Shown in pieces: positions 38,054 to 45,350 of a stretch of DNA of 64,000 bases. The notes below the pieces were generated by a model, which made no database searches, was not told the DNA's origin, and worked only from the letters and a program-made list of their open reading frames with translations. The stretch is from Pseudoalteromonas rubra (GTDB lineage Bacteria > Pseudomonadota > Gammaproteobacteria > Enterobacterales > Alteromonadaceae), in assembly GCF_005887095.1 (NCBI RefSeq), contig NZ_PNCI01000027.1:1-64000 (forward strand), given 5' to 3'. Each line of letters starts with the position of its first letter. The stretch's first letter is position 1. The translations under genes and the position numbers were made by a program.

Positions 38054-38893
38054 ATGAATAAACTCGCCACAGTCGTGCTGCTGGGCACCGCGTTTGCAGG
38101 CCAGGCAGGCCAACCACAGGATGCCCACAATTATCAATATACTGAGATCGGGGGAAAGACGCTGGCCTATGCCTGTCAGGGACAAGGTAAAGTCACGGCA
38201 TTACTGGTCTCCGGGATGGGGCTTGATGCCCACACCACCTATAAAAACACGTTACACAATGCCAACCCTGAGGGTTACCGGTTGTGTTTTTATGACCGGG
38301 CTGGTTATGGCAAAAGCCAGTACGAAAACCCTAAGGTCAGAACTATGGTTGAACTGCGCGACGAACTGGCTGAGCTGGTTGAACACTTGAAAGTCGAATC
38401 TCTGGTGCTGGTGCCACATTCTTTTGGCGGTTTTGTCGCCCGTGCCTATGCCAGTAAATATCCGGAAAAAGTAAAAGGAATGGTGCTGATAGACACAGCC
38501 CATGAATCCTGGTTCGACGCCATGAGAGCAAACATGTCAAAACCCGGTTGGGACACGATGGAGATGATCATCAACTGGGAGCGTGAGCATAACTCGTTCG
38601 AGGACTTTGCCGAGGCATCCAGCCATTCTGCGCTTTATAAAATTAAAGATGATCTGCCTGTCACTGTTTTATCGCGCGGCATCCCCCATGTAACCATAAG
38701 ACAAACCAAAATGAGTTATGCTGATATCGATGTCTACACACAAACCTGGAACGACTCACAAAAGAAGCTGGCTAAGCTGAACAAAAATACCGAAGCGGTA
38801 ACGATGAAATACGCCTCGCACTTATTTGATGAAAGCGATCCCTGGATTGCAATCAAACACATAGAGGCGATGGTGACTAAAGCCAAGCTTTGA
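38054..38893 (+). CDS. Exported alpha/beta hydrolase
   Basis: A 279-residue protein with a signal peptide (ends near AFAGQAG). Lid and core: LLVSGMGLDAHTT, then FYDRAGYGKSQYENP, nucleophile elbow VPHSFGGFVARAY near residue 120 (H-S-F-G-G), and the late His in KYASHLFDESDPW near 257. This is the layout of periplasmic or secreted esterases/lipases of the Abhydrolase family. Divergent from the photolyase run across the 26-bp palindrome. RBS AGGAA lies 8 bases before the ATG. Confidence 0.85.
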   Translation: MNKLATVVLLGTAFAGQAGQPQDAHNYQYTEIGGKTLAYACQGQGKVTALLVSGMGLDAHTTYKNTLHNANPEGYRLCFYDRAGYGKSQYENPKVRTMVELRDELAELVEHLKVESLVLVPHSFGGFVARAYASKYPEKVKGMVLIDTAHESWFDAMRANMSKPGWDTMEMIINWEREHNSFEDFAEASSHSALYKIKDDLPVTVLSRGIPHVTIRQTKMSYADIDVYTQTWNDSQKKLAKLNKNTEAVTMKYASHLFDESDPWIAIKHIEAMVTKAKL

Positions 38894-38973
38894 GAGCAAG
38901 GCTAATCTGGTCAGGACACCTTTGCCCGGGTGTCCTGAGCGAATTGCAAAATGCAGGTCGCGGCTGACAGAGC

Positions 38974-39414
38974 TTAATGCATGGTATGTTTTATGACCGC
39001 CCGATAACCAAACAAATAACACAGCCCGACAAGTAACCAGACAATGCCAGCTATTAGTACAGGCTCACTGATTTTTTCCGGATAACGAAAAAACAATTGA
39101 ATGGGCAACACCCCCCGTACAATACAGACAGCAGATATACTATAAATACCCAGCCGCAAAAAAGGCAATCGTCGAATAAACCGAGCGGCAGATAGCGCAT
39201 AGCAACCCAGTAAGATAAAAATAGCAGATACAGCCACTGTCAGTAGTGGTGCCATCAGCGTGCCTGCGCGAGCAGACTCCACCACAAATGGCGGTGCCAT
39301 CTGTGCCGCATAGCACTGCGGACCAAAGTAAATACATGACATATGCGCAATGGCAACTAAGAAAACGGCAAGGGTTGCGAGCAGTAATAAAACAATGCCA
39401 TATCGTCGACTCAT
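38974..39414 (-). CDS. Membrane protein with four TM segments, unknown
   Basis: A 146-residue protein with hydrophobic helices near residues 6-26, 50-72, 82-103 and 118-138. Start at 39414 behind AAGGAG; an upstream ATG is in frame but without an RBS. No family recognised. It is convergent with the hydrolase and divergent from the exonuclease/phosphatase lipoprotein. Confidence 0.55.
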   Translation of the reverse strand: MSRRYGIVLLLLATLAVFLVAIAHMSCIYFGPQCYAAQMAPPFVVESARAGTLMAPLLTVAVSAIFILLGCYALSAARFIRRLPFLRLGIYSISAVCIVRGVLPIQLFFRYPEKISEPVLIAGIVWLLVGLCYLFGYRAVIKHTMH

Positions 39415-39531
39415 ACCGGTAAGCTCCTTATTTAACCTAGACTTAGAATCAAACTCACAACGAAATGTTAACACATTTCTTTGCAGAAAAACGGTATAGT
39501 GAAATGAGTATTCATCTGTATCAGGCTAACA

Positions 39532-40746
39532 ATGAAACCGATTTTCTTACCTTTAGTACTGGCTGCCACCGTTCTAAATACAGGCTGTCAGAGCACTTCA
39601 ACCACACTCTCCTCAGACTCACAGCCAACAAGTCAGCAGACTCTGAGAGTGGCCACTTTTAATGTCAGTATGGAGGCGACTAATTATGATATGTCGAATC
39701 AACAGTCACTCTCTGGTAATGCGTTAACCTTTGCGTTAAAAAGTGGCGAGTATGAGCAGATAAATAATATCGCACAGATCATTCAACGCACCCGGCCCGA
39801 CATTATTCTGCTAAATGAGTTCGACTATATAGAAGACCCAGAGCAAGGCATTAACCTGTTCAAGCGAGACTACCTTGAAGTATCGCAAAATGGCTTTGAC
39901 CCCATCGACTATCCTTATGTGTATCTGGCACCTGTTAATACCGGCGTAAAAACCCCTTTTTCCGGTGATGATACCCGCCTGACACATTATGGGTTTGGCA
40001 AGTATCCTGGCCAGTATGCCATGGTCTTGTTGTCCAGATACCCGATTAAACAAGATCAGATAAGAACGTTTCAGCACTTCCTTTGGAAAGATATGCCAAA
40101 CAATCTGATGCCAACTCAGGCGGATGGCAGCAGCTGGTATTCTGCACAGGAGGTATCCGCCATGCGCTTATCCTCGAAGTCGCACTGGGATATTCCTGTA
40201 CAGATATGCAACAAACAGCTCAACGTCTTGGCCAGCCACCCTACACCACCGGTGTTTGATGGTCCGGAAGACAGAAACGGCAAGCGTAATCATGATGAGC
40301 TAAGATTGTGGAAAGACTACATTAGCGCTTCAGGTAACGACTACATTTATGACGACAAAAGACAAGCTGGTGGATTTGCAGATGAGTCATTTGTGATCCT
40401 GGGCGATTTGAATGCCAGCTCTGTTGATGGTGATGCCTACCCGGGTGCCATTGATCAGTTGCTAACCCACCCGCGCGTTAACGCCTATCCTGCACCAACT
40501 TCACAAGGTGGGCAACTCAATAAGCCGGACAATCCACATTCAGCTACCCATACCGCGCACTGGGGAATGCGAGCAGATTACGTGCTGCCCTCTGCTGATC
40601 TTGCCGTCAGCGGCAGTGGTGTGTTCTGGCCAGCGAGTGACGAGGTGGGCGCAGAGCTGGTGGCAGACAGAGCCTCATCATCAGATCATCGTCTGGTGTG
40701 GGTAGATATTGTATTGCCTGCACTGGAGTGTGAAAGCCACCTATAA
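39532..40746 (+). CDS. Endonuclease/exonuclease/phosphatase family lipoprotein
   Basis: A 404-residue exported protein with lipobox LNTGC at residues 16-20. The EEP (DNase I-like) fold shows LRVATFNVSMEA near residue 38, the metal Glu in IILLNEFDYIED near 92, ILGDLNASSVDGD near 287, and the terminal SSDHRLVWVDIVLP near 385. EEP members cleave DNA, lipid phosphates or phosphoesters; a surface-attached phosphatase or nuclease role is inferred. Confidence 0.85.
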   Translation: MKPIFLPLVLAATVLNTGCQSTSTTLSSDSQPTSQQTLRVATFNVSMEATNYDMSNQQSLSGNALTFALKSGEYEQINNIAQIIQRTRPDIILLNEFDYIEDPEQGINLFKRDYLEVSQNGFDPIDYPYVYLAPVNTGVKTPFSGDDTRLTHYGFGKYPGQYAMVLLSRYPIKQDQIRTFQHFLWKDMPNNLMPTQADGSSWYSAQEVSAMRLSSKSHWDIPVQICNKQLNVLASHPTPPVFDGPEDRNGKRNHDELRLWKDYISASGNDYIYDDKRQAGGFADESFVILGDLNASSVDGDAYPGAIDQLLTHPRVNAYPAPTSQGGQLNKPDNPHSATHTAHWGMRADYVLPSADLAVSGSGVFWPASDEVGAELVADRASSSDHRLVWVDIVLPALECESHL

Positions 40747-40849
40747 AGGACAAGACATCCTTTATTGATACTTTTTGGCATCGCGTGCTTTTATGCGAAC
40801 CAACTCATTTTAAAGTTGTGATGCCAGATTCTGTGCAGGTCTTATCGCT

Positions 40850-40978
40850 TTATTGATCTTTGTCTTGCGCGCCATGACACCGCTCATAATTCACGCTCAA
40901 ATTGAACATCTGATCCGGGCGATTAGACGGATCTTTGTCAAAAAAGTTGATTTCAATAACCTGTCCCTGCTCCAACAT
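40850..40978 (-). CDS. Small ORF, possible downstream half of a frameshifted gene
   Basis: A 42-residue frame starts MLEQGQVIEINFFDKDPSN and ends GAQDKDQ. It begins one base after the stop of the 46-residue ORF (TGAAATG), so it could be translationally coupled. The frame is also open upstream of the ATG (VRKIVLFIEM), so the pair may be a single gene broken by a frameshift. No family recognised. Confidence 0.35.
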   Translation of the reverse strand: MLEQGQVIEINFFDKDPSNRPDQMFNLSVNYERCHGAQDKDQ

Positions 40979-40979
40979 T

Positions 40980-41120
40980 TCAATGAAAAGCACGATCTTT
41001 CGGACTTCCAATAAAAACCTCTAAGATAAAACCGAAAAAAAGTATCCCTAACAGCAAATACATACCATATTTTCTGTAGTCATCATATTGTGAGCTCTCT
41101 TCGTTTAGGGGTGAATTCAT
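40980..41120 (-). CDS. Small single-TM protein
   Basis: A 46-residue peptide (MNSPLNEESSQYDDYRKYG, then one hydrophobic helix YLLLGILFFGFILEVF) with a GAGGGA box 8 bases before the ATG. Function unknown. Together with the next frame it covers an otherwise gene-free stretch. Confidence 0.4.
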   Translation of the reverse strand: MNSPLNEESSQYDDYRKYGMYLLLGILFFGFILEVFIGSPKDRAFH

Positions 41121-41773
41121 CTAACTTCCCTCAATTACAGTAATTCATGATCCGATAAAACCTTATACCTTTAAAAAAACATCACCTCAATCATTTAAAA
41201 ACGGTGATTACGATGTAAATTTTGAATGCGTCATCAAGTTCATTGTACCATATAAAATGAAGAGTTCATTGTCAGGCAGTGAACTTACCAGACTATATCA
41301 CTTAGGTGGCATCTATTTAATTTCAGACAATAGCCCCTCCCCTTCTCCCTGATTTTAATTTAACCACCTCCACATATTATGCATTGCACTAGCGATTTAA
41401 AATCCATCAGGCAAATTTGAAATACACTTTAGAGTGAAACAAAGAGTAAATAGACGTGAAGAGCAGCTAAAACTCACCAAGTAATTCTCACTCGTCATAA
41501 GATGACCATTACTGTAAAAGGTTATCATCAGAAACCTTTCACAATACATTTTTTAAGCATTATTTACGCAAGTAATATTACTGAACAACCTAGTTATTAC
41601 CCGTGTATAACAAAAAAAGCCAAACCGTTGTTTTTAATGGTTATTTTACAAATCCCGTGTATTTTGCATTTGCCAAACTTTTCATCCATTCTGAGTGGCG
41701 TCGACTAGGTGAGGCGCTCAAAAAACGTAACGTCAGCTTAGTTCATGAACTTGACATAAAAGGTATAAACAAC
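41121..41773. other. AT-rich region upstream of the short-peptide array
   Basis: About 650 bases with no supportable gene. It is AT-rich and contains a direct repeat of GTTCATTGT (near 41240 and 41266). The promoter of the peptide array must lie here or in the 200 bases before it, but no convincing -35/-10 pair was identified. Confidence 0.4.
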
Positions 41774-41860
41774 ATGAAAACACTTACAAATGATTGTGTA
41801 CGCACTATCTCTGGTGGTGAGCTTCCGCCTGATATTGTACCTACATTCCCTGAAGACTAA
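41774..41860 (+). CDS. Short peptide 1, divergent member of the array
   Basis: A 28-residue gene (MKTLTNDCVRTISGGELPP, then DIVPTFPED). It has a bacteriocin-like leader ending in SGG and a proline-rich core that shares G-x-L-P-P with later members but lacks F-I-G and the F-T-P-K-T-I leader. AAAGG lies about 10 bases before the ATG. It lies 67 bases upstream of the next member. A GTG-started frame extends it upstream but has no RBS, so the short form is preferred. Confidence 0.5.
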   Translation: MKTLTNDCVRTISGGELPPDIVPTFPED

Positions 41861-41927
41861 AAATAACAAGAACATATAACGAAGCGTTTAAAAAGCCTCG
41901 TTTTATGTAAATAACTGGAGTAATACC

Positions 41928-42029
41928 ATGAGTAAAACCTTTACACCACAAGTTATTGATGCATTAGAAGTAAAGTATGCTGTTAACGGCGGCATTTTTG
42001 AGCCACCAATTTTCATCGGCCAGCCCTAA
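41928..42029 (+). CDS. Short peptide 2 (FTPKTI-type leader)
   Basis: A 33-residue gene. Leader MSKTFTPQVIDALEVKYAVN followed by a GG site and core GIFEPPIFIGQP. GGAG lies 9 bases before the ATG. The core contains P-P-I-F-I-G, the motif common to the array. No Cys is present, so thioether or disulfide bridges are impossible. Confidence 0.7.
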   Translation: MSKTFTPQVIDALEVKYAVNGGIFEPPIFIGQP

Positions 42030-42046
42030 TAAAGGAAACAATTACA

Positions 42047-42178
42047 ATGAGCAAATCAAAATCATTCAGCCCAGTAACAATTGATGAATTACAACTTAAA
42101 GAAGCCGTAACCGGTGCAGGCATTGACCGCCCAGTATTTATTGGCTACCAAGATCCAATTGATGTTATTAAGTTTTAA
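42047..42178 (+). CDS. Short peptide 3 (type A core)
   Basis: A 43-residue gene 17 bases after peptide 2, behind AAAGGAA. Leader MSKSKSFSPVTIDELQLK; the cleavage-like site reads TGAG instead of GG; core GIDRPVFIGYQDPI then DVIKF. Shares the long C-terminal tail P-I-x-x-I-K-F with peptide 4 and the decayed copy. Precursor status is inferred from leader conservation and tandem copies. Confidence 0.75.
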   Translation: MSKSKSFSPVTIDELQLKEAVTGAGIDRPVFIGYQDPIDVIKF

Positions 42179-42191
42179 TTAAGGAAAAACA

Positions 42192-42326
42192 ATGAAAAAA
42201 GCGAAGCAATTTACACCTAAAACAATCGAAGAACTACAACTAAAAAACGTTACCGGTGGCGGTATCGGGATTGACCGTCCAATTTTCATCGGCTACCACG
42301 AGCCAATCGAAAACATTAAGTTTTAA
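42192..42326 (+). CDS. Short peptide 4 (type A core)
   Basis: A 44-residue gene behind AAGGAAAA. Leader MKKAKQFTPKTIEELQLKN, site TGGG, core GIGIDRPIFIGYHEPI then ENIKF. Nearly identical architecture to peptide 3, indicating duplication followed by drift. The core repeats D-R-P-x-F-I-G-Y and keeps acidic residues after it. Confidence 0.78.
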   Translation: MKKAKQFTPKTIEELQLKNVTGGGIGIDRPIFIGYHEPIENIKF

Positions 42327-42340
42327 CTGAGGATATAACA

Positions 42341-42451
42341 ATGAAAAATTCAAAAACGTTTGCACCAAAAACAATCGAAGCGCTAAACCTTAAAGAGATC
42401 TCTGGCGGATATGGTATTGAATTACCGCCTGAATTCATCGGTATCCATTAA
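42341..42451 (+). CDS. Short peptide 5 (type B core)
   Basis: A 36-residue gene. Leader MKNSKTFAPKTIEALNLKE, site I-S-G-G, core YGIELPPEFIGIH. A GAGG box (CTGAGGATA) precedes the ATG by 9 bases; the same box precedes peptide 6, showing that the pair shares a duplicated upstream segment. Type B cores lack the long tail of type A. Confidence 0.78.
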   Translation: MKNSKTFAPKTIEALNLKEISGGYGIELPPEFIGIH

Positions 42452-42455
42452 TTAG

Positions 42456-42527
42456 CGAAATGTAGCTGGCATCGTCGGTCCAAGTTTCTTCGGCTACCAC
42501 GAGCAAATCCACACTAACAAATTTTAA
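42456..42527 (+). pseudogene. Decayed type A peptide copy without leader
   Basis: In frame after a TAG at 42453-42455, this stretch encodes R-N-V-A-G-I-V-G-P-S-F-F-G-Y-H-E-Q then IHTNKF, clearly derived from the type A cores (F-I-G-Y-H-E-P-I ... N-I-K-F). It has no start codon or leader. It lies between peptides 5 and 6 and ends in the same TTTTAA-TTGAGGATAT context that follows peptide 4, so it looks like the leftover of a duplicated A-B unit. Confidence 0.65.
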
Positions 42528-42541
42528 TTGAGGATATGAGA

Positions 42542-42652
42542 ATGAACAATCCAAAAACATTTACACCAAAAACGATTGAAGCACTTAACCTGAAAGAAAT
42601 CGCAGGCGGCTATGGTACTTCACTTCCACCTGAGTTTATCGGTATCAGGTAA
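42542..42652 (+). CDS. Short peptide 6 (type B core)
   Basis: A 36-residue gene, the last of the array. Leader MNNPKTFTPKTIEALNLKE, site I-A-G-G, core YGTSLPPEFIGIR. Its leader DNA is close to that of peptide 5, indicating recent duplication. GAGGATATGAGA precedes the ATG. The cupin-like genes start 100 bases downstream in the same direction. Confidence 0.78.
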   Translation: MNNPKTFTPKTIEALNLKEIAGGYGTSLPPEFIGIR

Positions 42653-42751
42653 GTAGATAGCGCGATAGATAGGTCGAAGTAGCAGTGGTATCGCTACTTC
42701 ACCTCTTTTCACGAAACAATTTCGTATTATGGCAGTATAAAAGGACGGCAT

Positions 42752-43522
42752 ATGATGACTGATAACTTTATAAGTATGTTATCGACAAGCAGCTCAGTTG
42801 AAGGTCTCGAAAACGCATTCTTTGACTATGTGGAAAAGCAGCAATTCAAAACACAAATTGAGCGCATGGTTGCGTGCAAAGATAGCACTTCTTTGGGTAA
42901 AATCGGCCGCAGGGGTATTACACTATATGAAGATGATACCTGGCTAATGCTGATTACTTTGGATGCTTTTGCAACTCACAGTGGTGTAGCAAACACGTTT
43001 GCATCCGAGTCTTTATACTGTGTTATTTCTGATCATCATTACGCAGTGGGCGTCTATCCGGAGCTCAATGGTGTACTTGCACTACCCGATGAAAATAACC
43101 TTACTAAAACTAAGAATCTGACAATACTGGCAAAAGATTACGCTTATGTATTTCATGGACAACAAGAAAAAGTCGTCGTTGCCCTGCACAATAAATCAGT
43201 CACGCGAGACGTATGCCCGCAATATGAAATTGCAACGGGCAATAAAATCGCGAGTTACTCTGGTACTCAAAATCTGGAAAGATATAAGGTCCTTATCGGA
43301 TTTTTACCTCAATTTGGTGTAACAGGCGCCCCGTACCTGAGTGCACTCACCAAACACAGAATAAATGCCATTCGTTGGCAAGCACTGGTGGAACTGTTCA
43401 AGGTGGATCATCAGCTGGCAAAAAGTACTTTAATTGAGTTCTTAGAAGACCCCTGCCAAATCATCAGAGCGCAAGCCAAAGCTACCCTGGCTCAGTTAAC
43501 AGAATTTGAAGAGGCGTGTTAG
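42752..43522 (+). CDS. Cupin-like paralog with HEAT-like C-terminus (peptide locus)
   Basis: A 256-residue protein, likely cytoplasmic. Residues about 45-185 share a pattern with the next gene: GITLYEDDTWLMLITLD, then VISDHHYAVGVYPELNGV, then YAYVFHGQQEKVVVAL, then a final strand NKIASYSG. The first His of the partner's H-x-H is replaced by Ser (S-D-H-H-Y), so metal binding may be lost. The tail (INAIRWQALVELFKVDHQLA, then CQIIRAQAKATLAQL) looks like one HEAT repeat. ATG at 42752 or 42755, RBS AAGGA. No known family was recognised; a regulatory or substrate-binding partner role is inferred. Confidence 0.6.
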   Translation: MMTDNFISMLSTSSSVEGLENAFFDYVEKQQFKTQIERMVACKDSTSLGKIGRRGITLYEDDTWLMLITLDAFATHSGVANTFASESLYCVISDHHYAVGVYPELNGVLALPDENNLTKTKNLTILAKDYAYVFHGQQEKVVVALHNKSVTRDVCPQYEIATGNKIASYSGTQNLERYKVLIGFLPQFGVTGAPYLSALTKHRINAIRWQALVELFKVDHQLAKSTLIEFLEDPCQIIRAQAKATLAQLTEFEEAC

Positions 43523-43526
43523 TCAT

Positions 43527-44204
43527 ATGGAATTTTACTCACCAAAAACCGTTGCCCCTAACTCCATTGCAGGATTGATGGCGTTTATTAAAAACAATGT
43601 AAAAGAAGGTCAAAGACTGTGTGACACGCCAGGCCTGGTAGACCAGTTAATGGGACTGAGAGCAAATATTCCCGATGTATTAGATCATATTATGCAATCA
43701 CTTCAGCACCCCGAAGCCAATTCATATGGTAAGAACTCATTTGTACTATATAAAGATGATACCTTGATGCTACGTGCCGTTGTGTGGGAACCAAGAACAG
43801 ACAGTGACTACACTAAAGATGATGAAAACCTGTTCGCATATGGCTTATGTCACGACCACAATTTCGAGTTATTGACGCTGGGATTAAGTGGCAGTGGTTA
43901 TACAACACACATGTATGAGTATCAACATAAAGGCAGCACCTATGAAGAAGGCGAAGAGATTGATATTCATTTCAATGGCGACTTTGTATTAGAGGAAGGA
44001 TGTGTGCTCTATATGGACAAGTCTCAGGACTTACATTCACAAAGCCCGCCCAAAGAGCTGTCTATGTCACTAAACATCATTGTGGATAGCGGTAAAAAAG
44101 AACAGCCGGTTTTTGTTGATACACAATCGAAGCGTGTTATCTCGTTTGGCAATGTAATTGATGGCGATCGTTATATGCAGCAACTCCAGCAAGCCCTCAG
44201 CTGA
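43527..44204 (+). CDS. Cupin-like protein, candidate peptide-tailoring enzyme
   Basis: A 225-residue protein; the ATG at 43527 lies 4 bases after the previous stop. Cupin-like motif 1 is CHDHNFELLTLGLSG near residue 110 (H-x-H-x-x-E-x4-G), and a further His in KSQDLHSQSPP near 170 could complete a metal site, as in cysteine dioxygenase-type or related iron cupins. The strand FVLYKDDTLMLRAVVW aligns with the upstream paralog. Curiously, its N-terminus EFYSPKTVAPNSIAGL resembles the F-T-P-K-T-I leader of the peptides. Function unknown; oxidative modification of the peptides is a hypothesis. Confidence 0.6.
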   Translation: MEFYSPKTVAPNSIAGLMAFIKNNVKEGQRLCDTPGLVDQLMGLRANIPDVLDHIMQSLQHPEANSYGKNSFVLYKDDTLMLRAVVWEPRTDSDYTKDDENLFAYGLCHDHNFELLTLGLSGSGYTTHMYEYQHKGSTYEEGEEIDIHFNGDFVLEEGCVLYMDKSQDLHSQSPPKELSMSLNIIVDSGKKEQPVFVDTQSKRVISFGNVIDGDRYMQQLQQALS

Positions 44205-44215
44205 TAAAACTGGAT

Positions 44216-44263
44216 TGACCTTCTCTGAACCCTGCTCCATGCGACTATGTTCAGCGAAGGTCA
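44216..44263 (+). terminator. Long imperfect hairpin after the cupin gene
   Basis: Arms TGACCTTC-TCTGAAC and GTTCAGC-GAAGGTCA (8 perfect pairs, then a bulged 6-pair extension). The loop is about 18 bases. There is no long T-run after it, so it may be a structured 3' end rather than an efficient terminator. Confidence 0.45.
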
Positions 44264-44327
44264 TTTGATACTGAGTTCCGTATAAAAAACTGAGACAATT
44301 AAAAAATAGCTTACTTTTTTGGCTAAC

Positions 44328-45176
44328 TCACTTTTCAAGGGACAGTGAGCTGCACAAAGCATCCATCCTTTTCTCTTCCATGTTTTCGTGCAAAAAGGGA
44401 TCCACGCTGGCTAATTGACGCCTTTCAGCATCGCTTTGCGCGCCGATCACTTGCTCAATCCAGCTCTGATAAGACGAAACTCGGGTATATAGCTCAGTAA
44501 CGCCATATTCACCGACATCGTAAAACCAGGAATCTGTTCGTGAACTCACACCGAGTAATACTAAGCGTCCATCTTGTTTGATATAGGCAGGTCCGCCGCT
44601 GTCACCATTACCAGAGACCCCTTCCAACGCTTCTCCTTTGCTCCCTTCTTCAAATTTAAAGACAATATCAGCGTCTGTTACTTTGACGATCTTATTTTGC
44701 GCTTTTCTTAACTTCCCTTTATTGTCCTTATAATTGACTGTTTCTCCCTGATCACCGGTACCGAAACCACCAGCTCCAATAAACCACACCACTTGACCTT
44801 GTTCGTCCTGCATATTGTAAACCTCAGCCGGTTTCACACTCGTCACTGGCTGAGACAGCCTGAGCAAAGCAATGTCGTGTTGCTTGCCTAATCGATATTC
44901 GGGGTAACTGAAACGCTGTGATATTTTAACCAGCTCATTTCCCACTTTTATAGATTGCCCCGCGTTCATACAAAACACGGTATGGGCTGCTGTCAGTACC
45001 CAGTCGGGCGCTATCAAAGTGCCATGAACACCTATGTTATAAAGGGTTGCCAATGGCGGGAAGTCAGAAAGCGAAGCGTCATAATACTGCTGGGGTACAT
45101 CGTGTCGAATAACGATGGCGTTGGCTAACGAGCTAAACAAACCGATTGTAAAGAGGATAGAACTGCTAATTTTCAC
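44328..45176 (-). CDS. Secreted trypsin-like serine protease (S1)
   Basis: A 282-residue exported protease. Signal peptide about 1-20 (GTG start at 45176 behind AAGGA). Triad: His in LTAAHTVFC near residue 65, Asp in GKQHDIALLRL near 102, Ser in GNGDSGGPAYI near 195. The fold is complete, including the final helix VSSYQSWIEQVIG. There is no obvious propeptide cleavage site beyond the N-terminal IRHDV. A cleavage role for the neighbouring peptide locus is possible but unsupported. Confidence 0.88.
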   Translation of the reverse strand: MKISSSILFTIGLFSSLANAIVIRHDVPQQYYDASLSDFPPLATLYNIGVHGTLIAPDWVLTAAHTVFCMNAGQSIKVGNELVKISQRFSYPEYRLGKQHDIALLRLSQPVTSVKPAEVYNMQDEQGQVVWFIGAGGFGTGDQGETVNYKDNKGKLRKAQNKIVKVTDADIVFKFEEGSKGEALEGVSGNGDSGGPAYIKQDGRLVLLGVSSRTDSWFYDVGEYGVTELYTRVSSYQSWIEQVIGAQSDAERRQLASVDPFLHENMEEKRMDALCSSLSLEK

Positions 45177-45306
45177 TGTATTAATCCTTATTTCTAACAG
45201 TTGTCAGATATGCAGAGACTTGCGGATTAATCTAGCAAATAGCAGCTTATATGTTGTTTATTGGCCGTTTCATTTTGTAAGGATCGATTACAACTCATTC
45301 AGTTGG

Positions 45307-45350
45307 CAGTTGGCCAATGCGCTGCTCACAGTTGGCCAAAGCGCTGCTCA
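45307..45350. repeat. 22-bp tandem duplication at the 3' end of the DsbA-like gene
   Basis: Two copies of CAGTTGGCCAATGCGCTGCTCA (45307-45328 and 45329-45350) differ at one base (T/A). The first copy supplies the stop codon of the leftward gene. With a single copy the protein would end in IGQLPTE instead of FGQL. Confidence 0.8.

Larger units (their letters stand above)
42192..42652 (+). repeat. Tandem duplication of an A-B peptide unit
   Basis: Peptide 4 plus peptide 5 and the decayed copy plus peptide 6 align as two copies of one unit. The junction of A-stop and B-start is conserved (AAGTTTTAACTGAGGATATA before 42341 and AAATTTTAATTGAGGATATG before 42542), as is the leader DNA that follows. 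In the second copy the A leader has been lost. Confidence 0.65.

Noticed and set aside
41240..41275. Direct GTTCATTGT repeats suggesting a CRISPR or regulator array
   Set aside because: Only two copies, no spacer structure and no nearby cas genes.
41603..41773. GTG-started upstream extension of short peptide 1
   Set aside because: No ribosome-binding site and no leader-like composition; the ATG at 41774 has AAAGG at suitable spacing and gives a leader ending in SGG.
42453..42527. Decayed type A copy as an active seventh peptide gene
   Set aside because: An in-frame TAG precedes it, and there is no start codon, leader or RBS.
44328..45176. Trypsin-like protease as the leader peptidase of the peptide array
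   Set aside because: It is on the opposite strand, secreted, and separated by a hairpin; there is no evidence linking it to GG-site cleavage.
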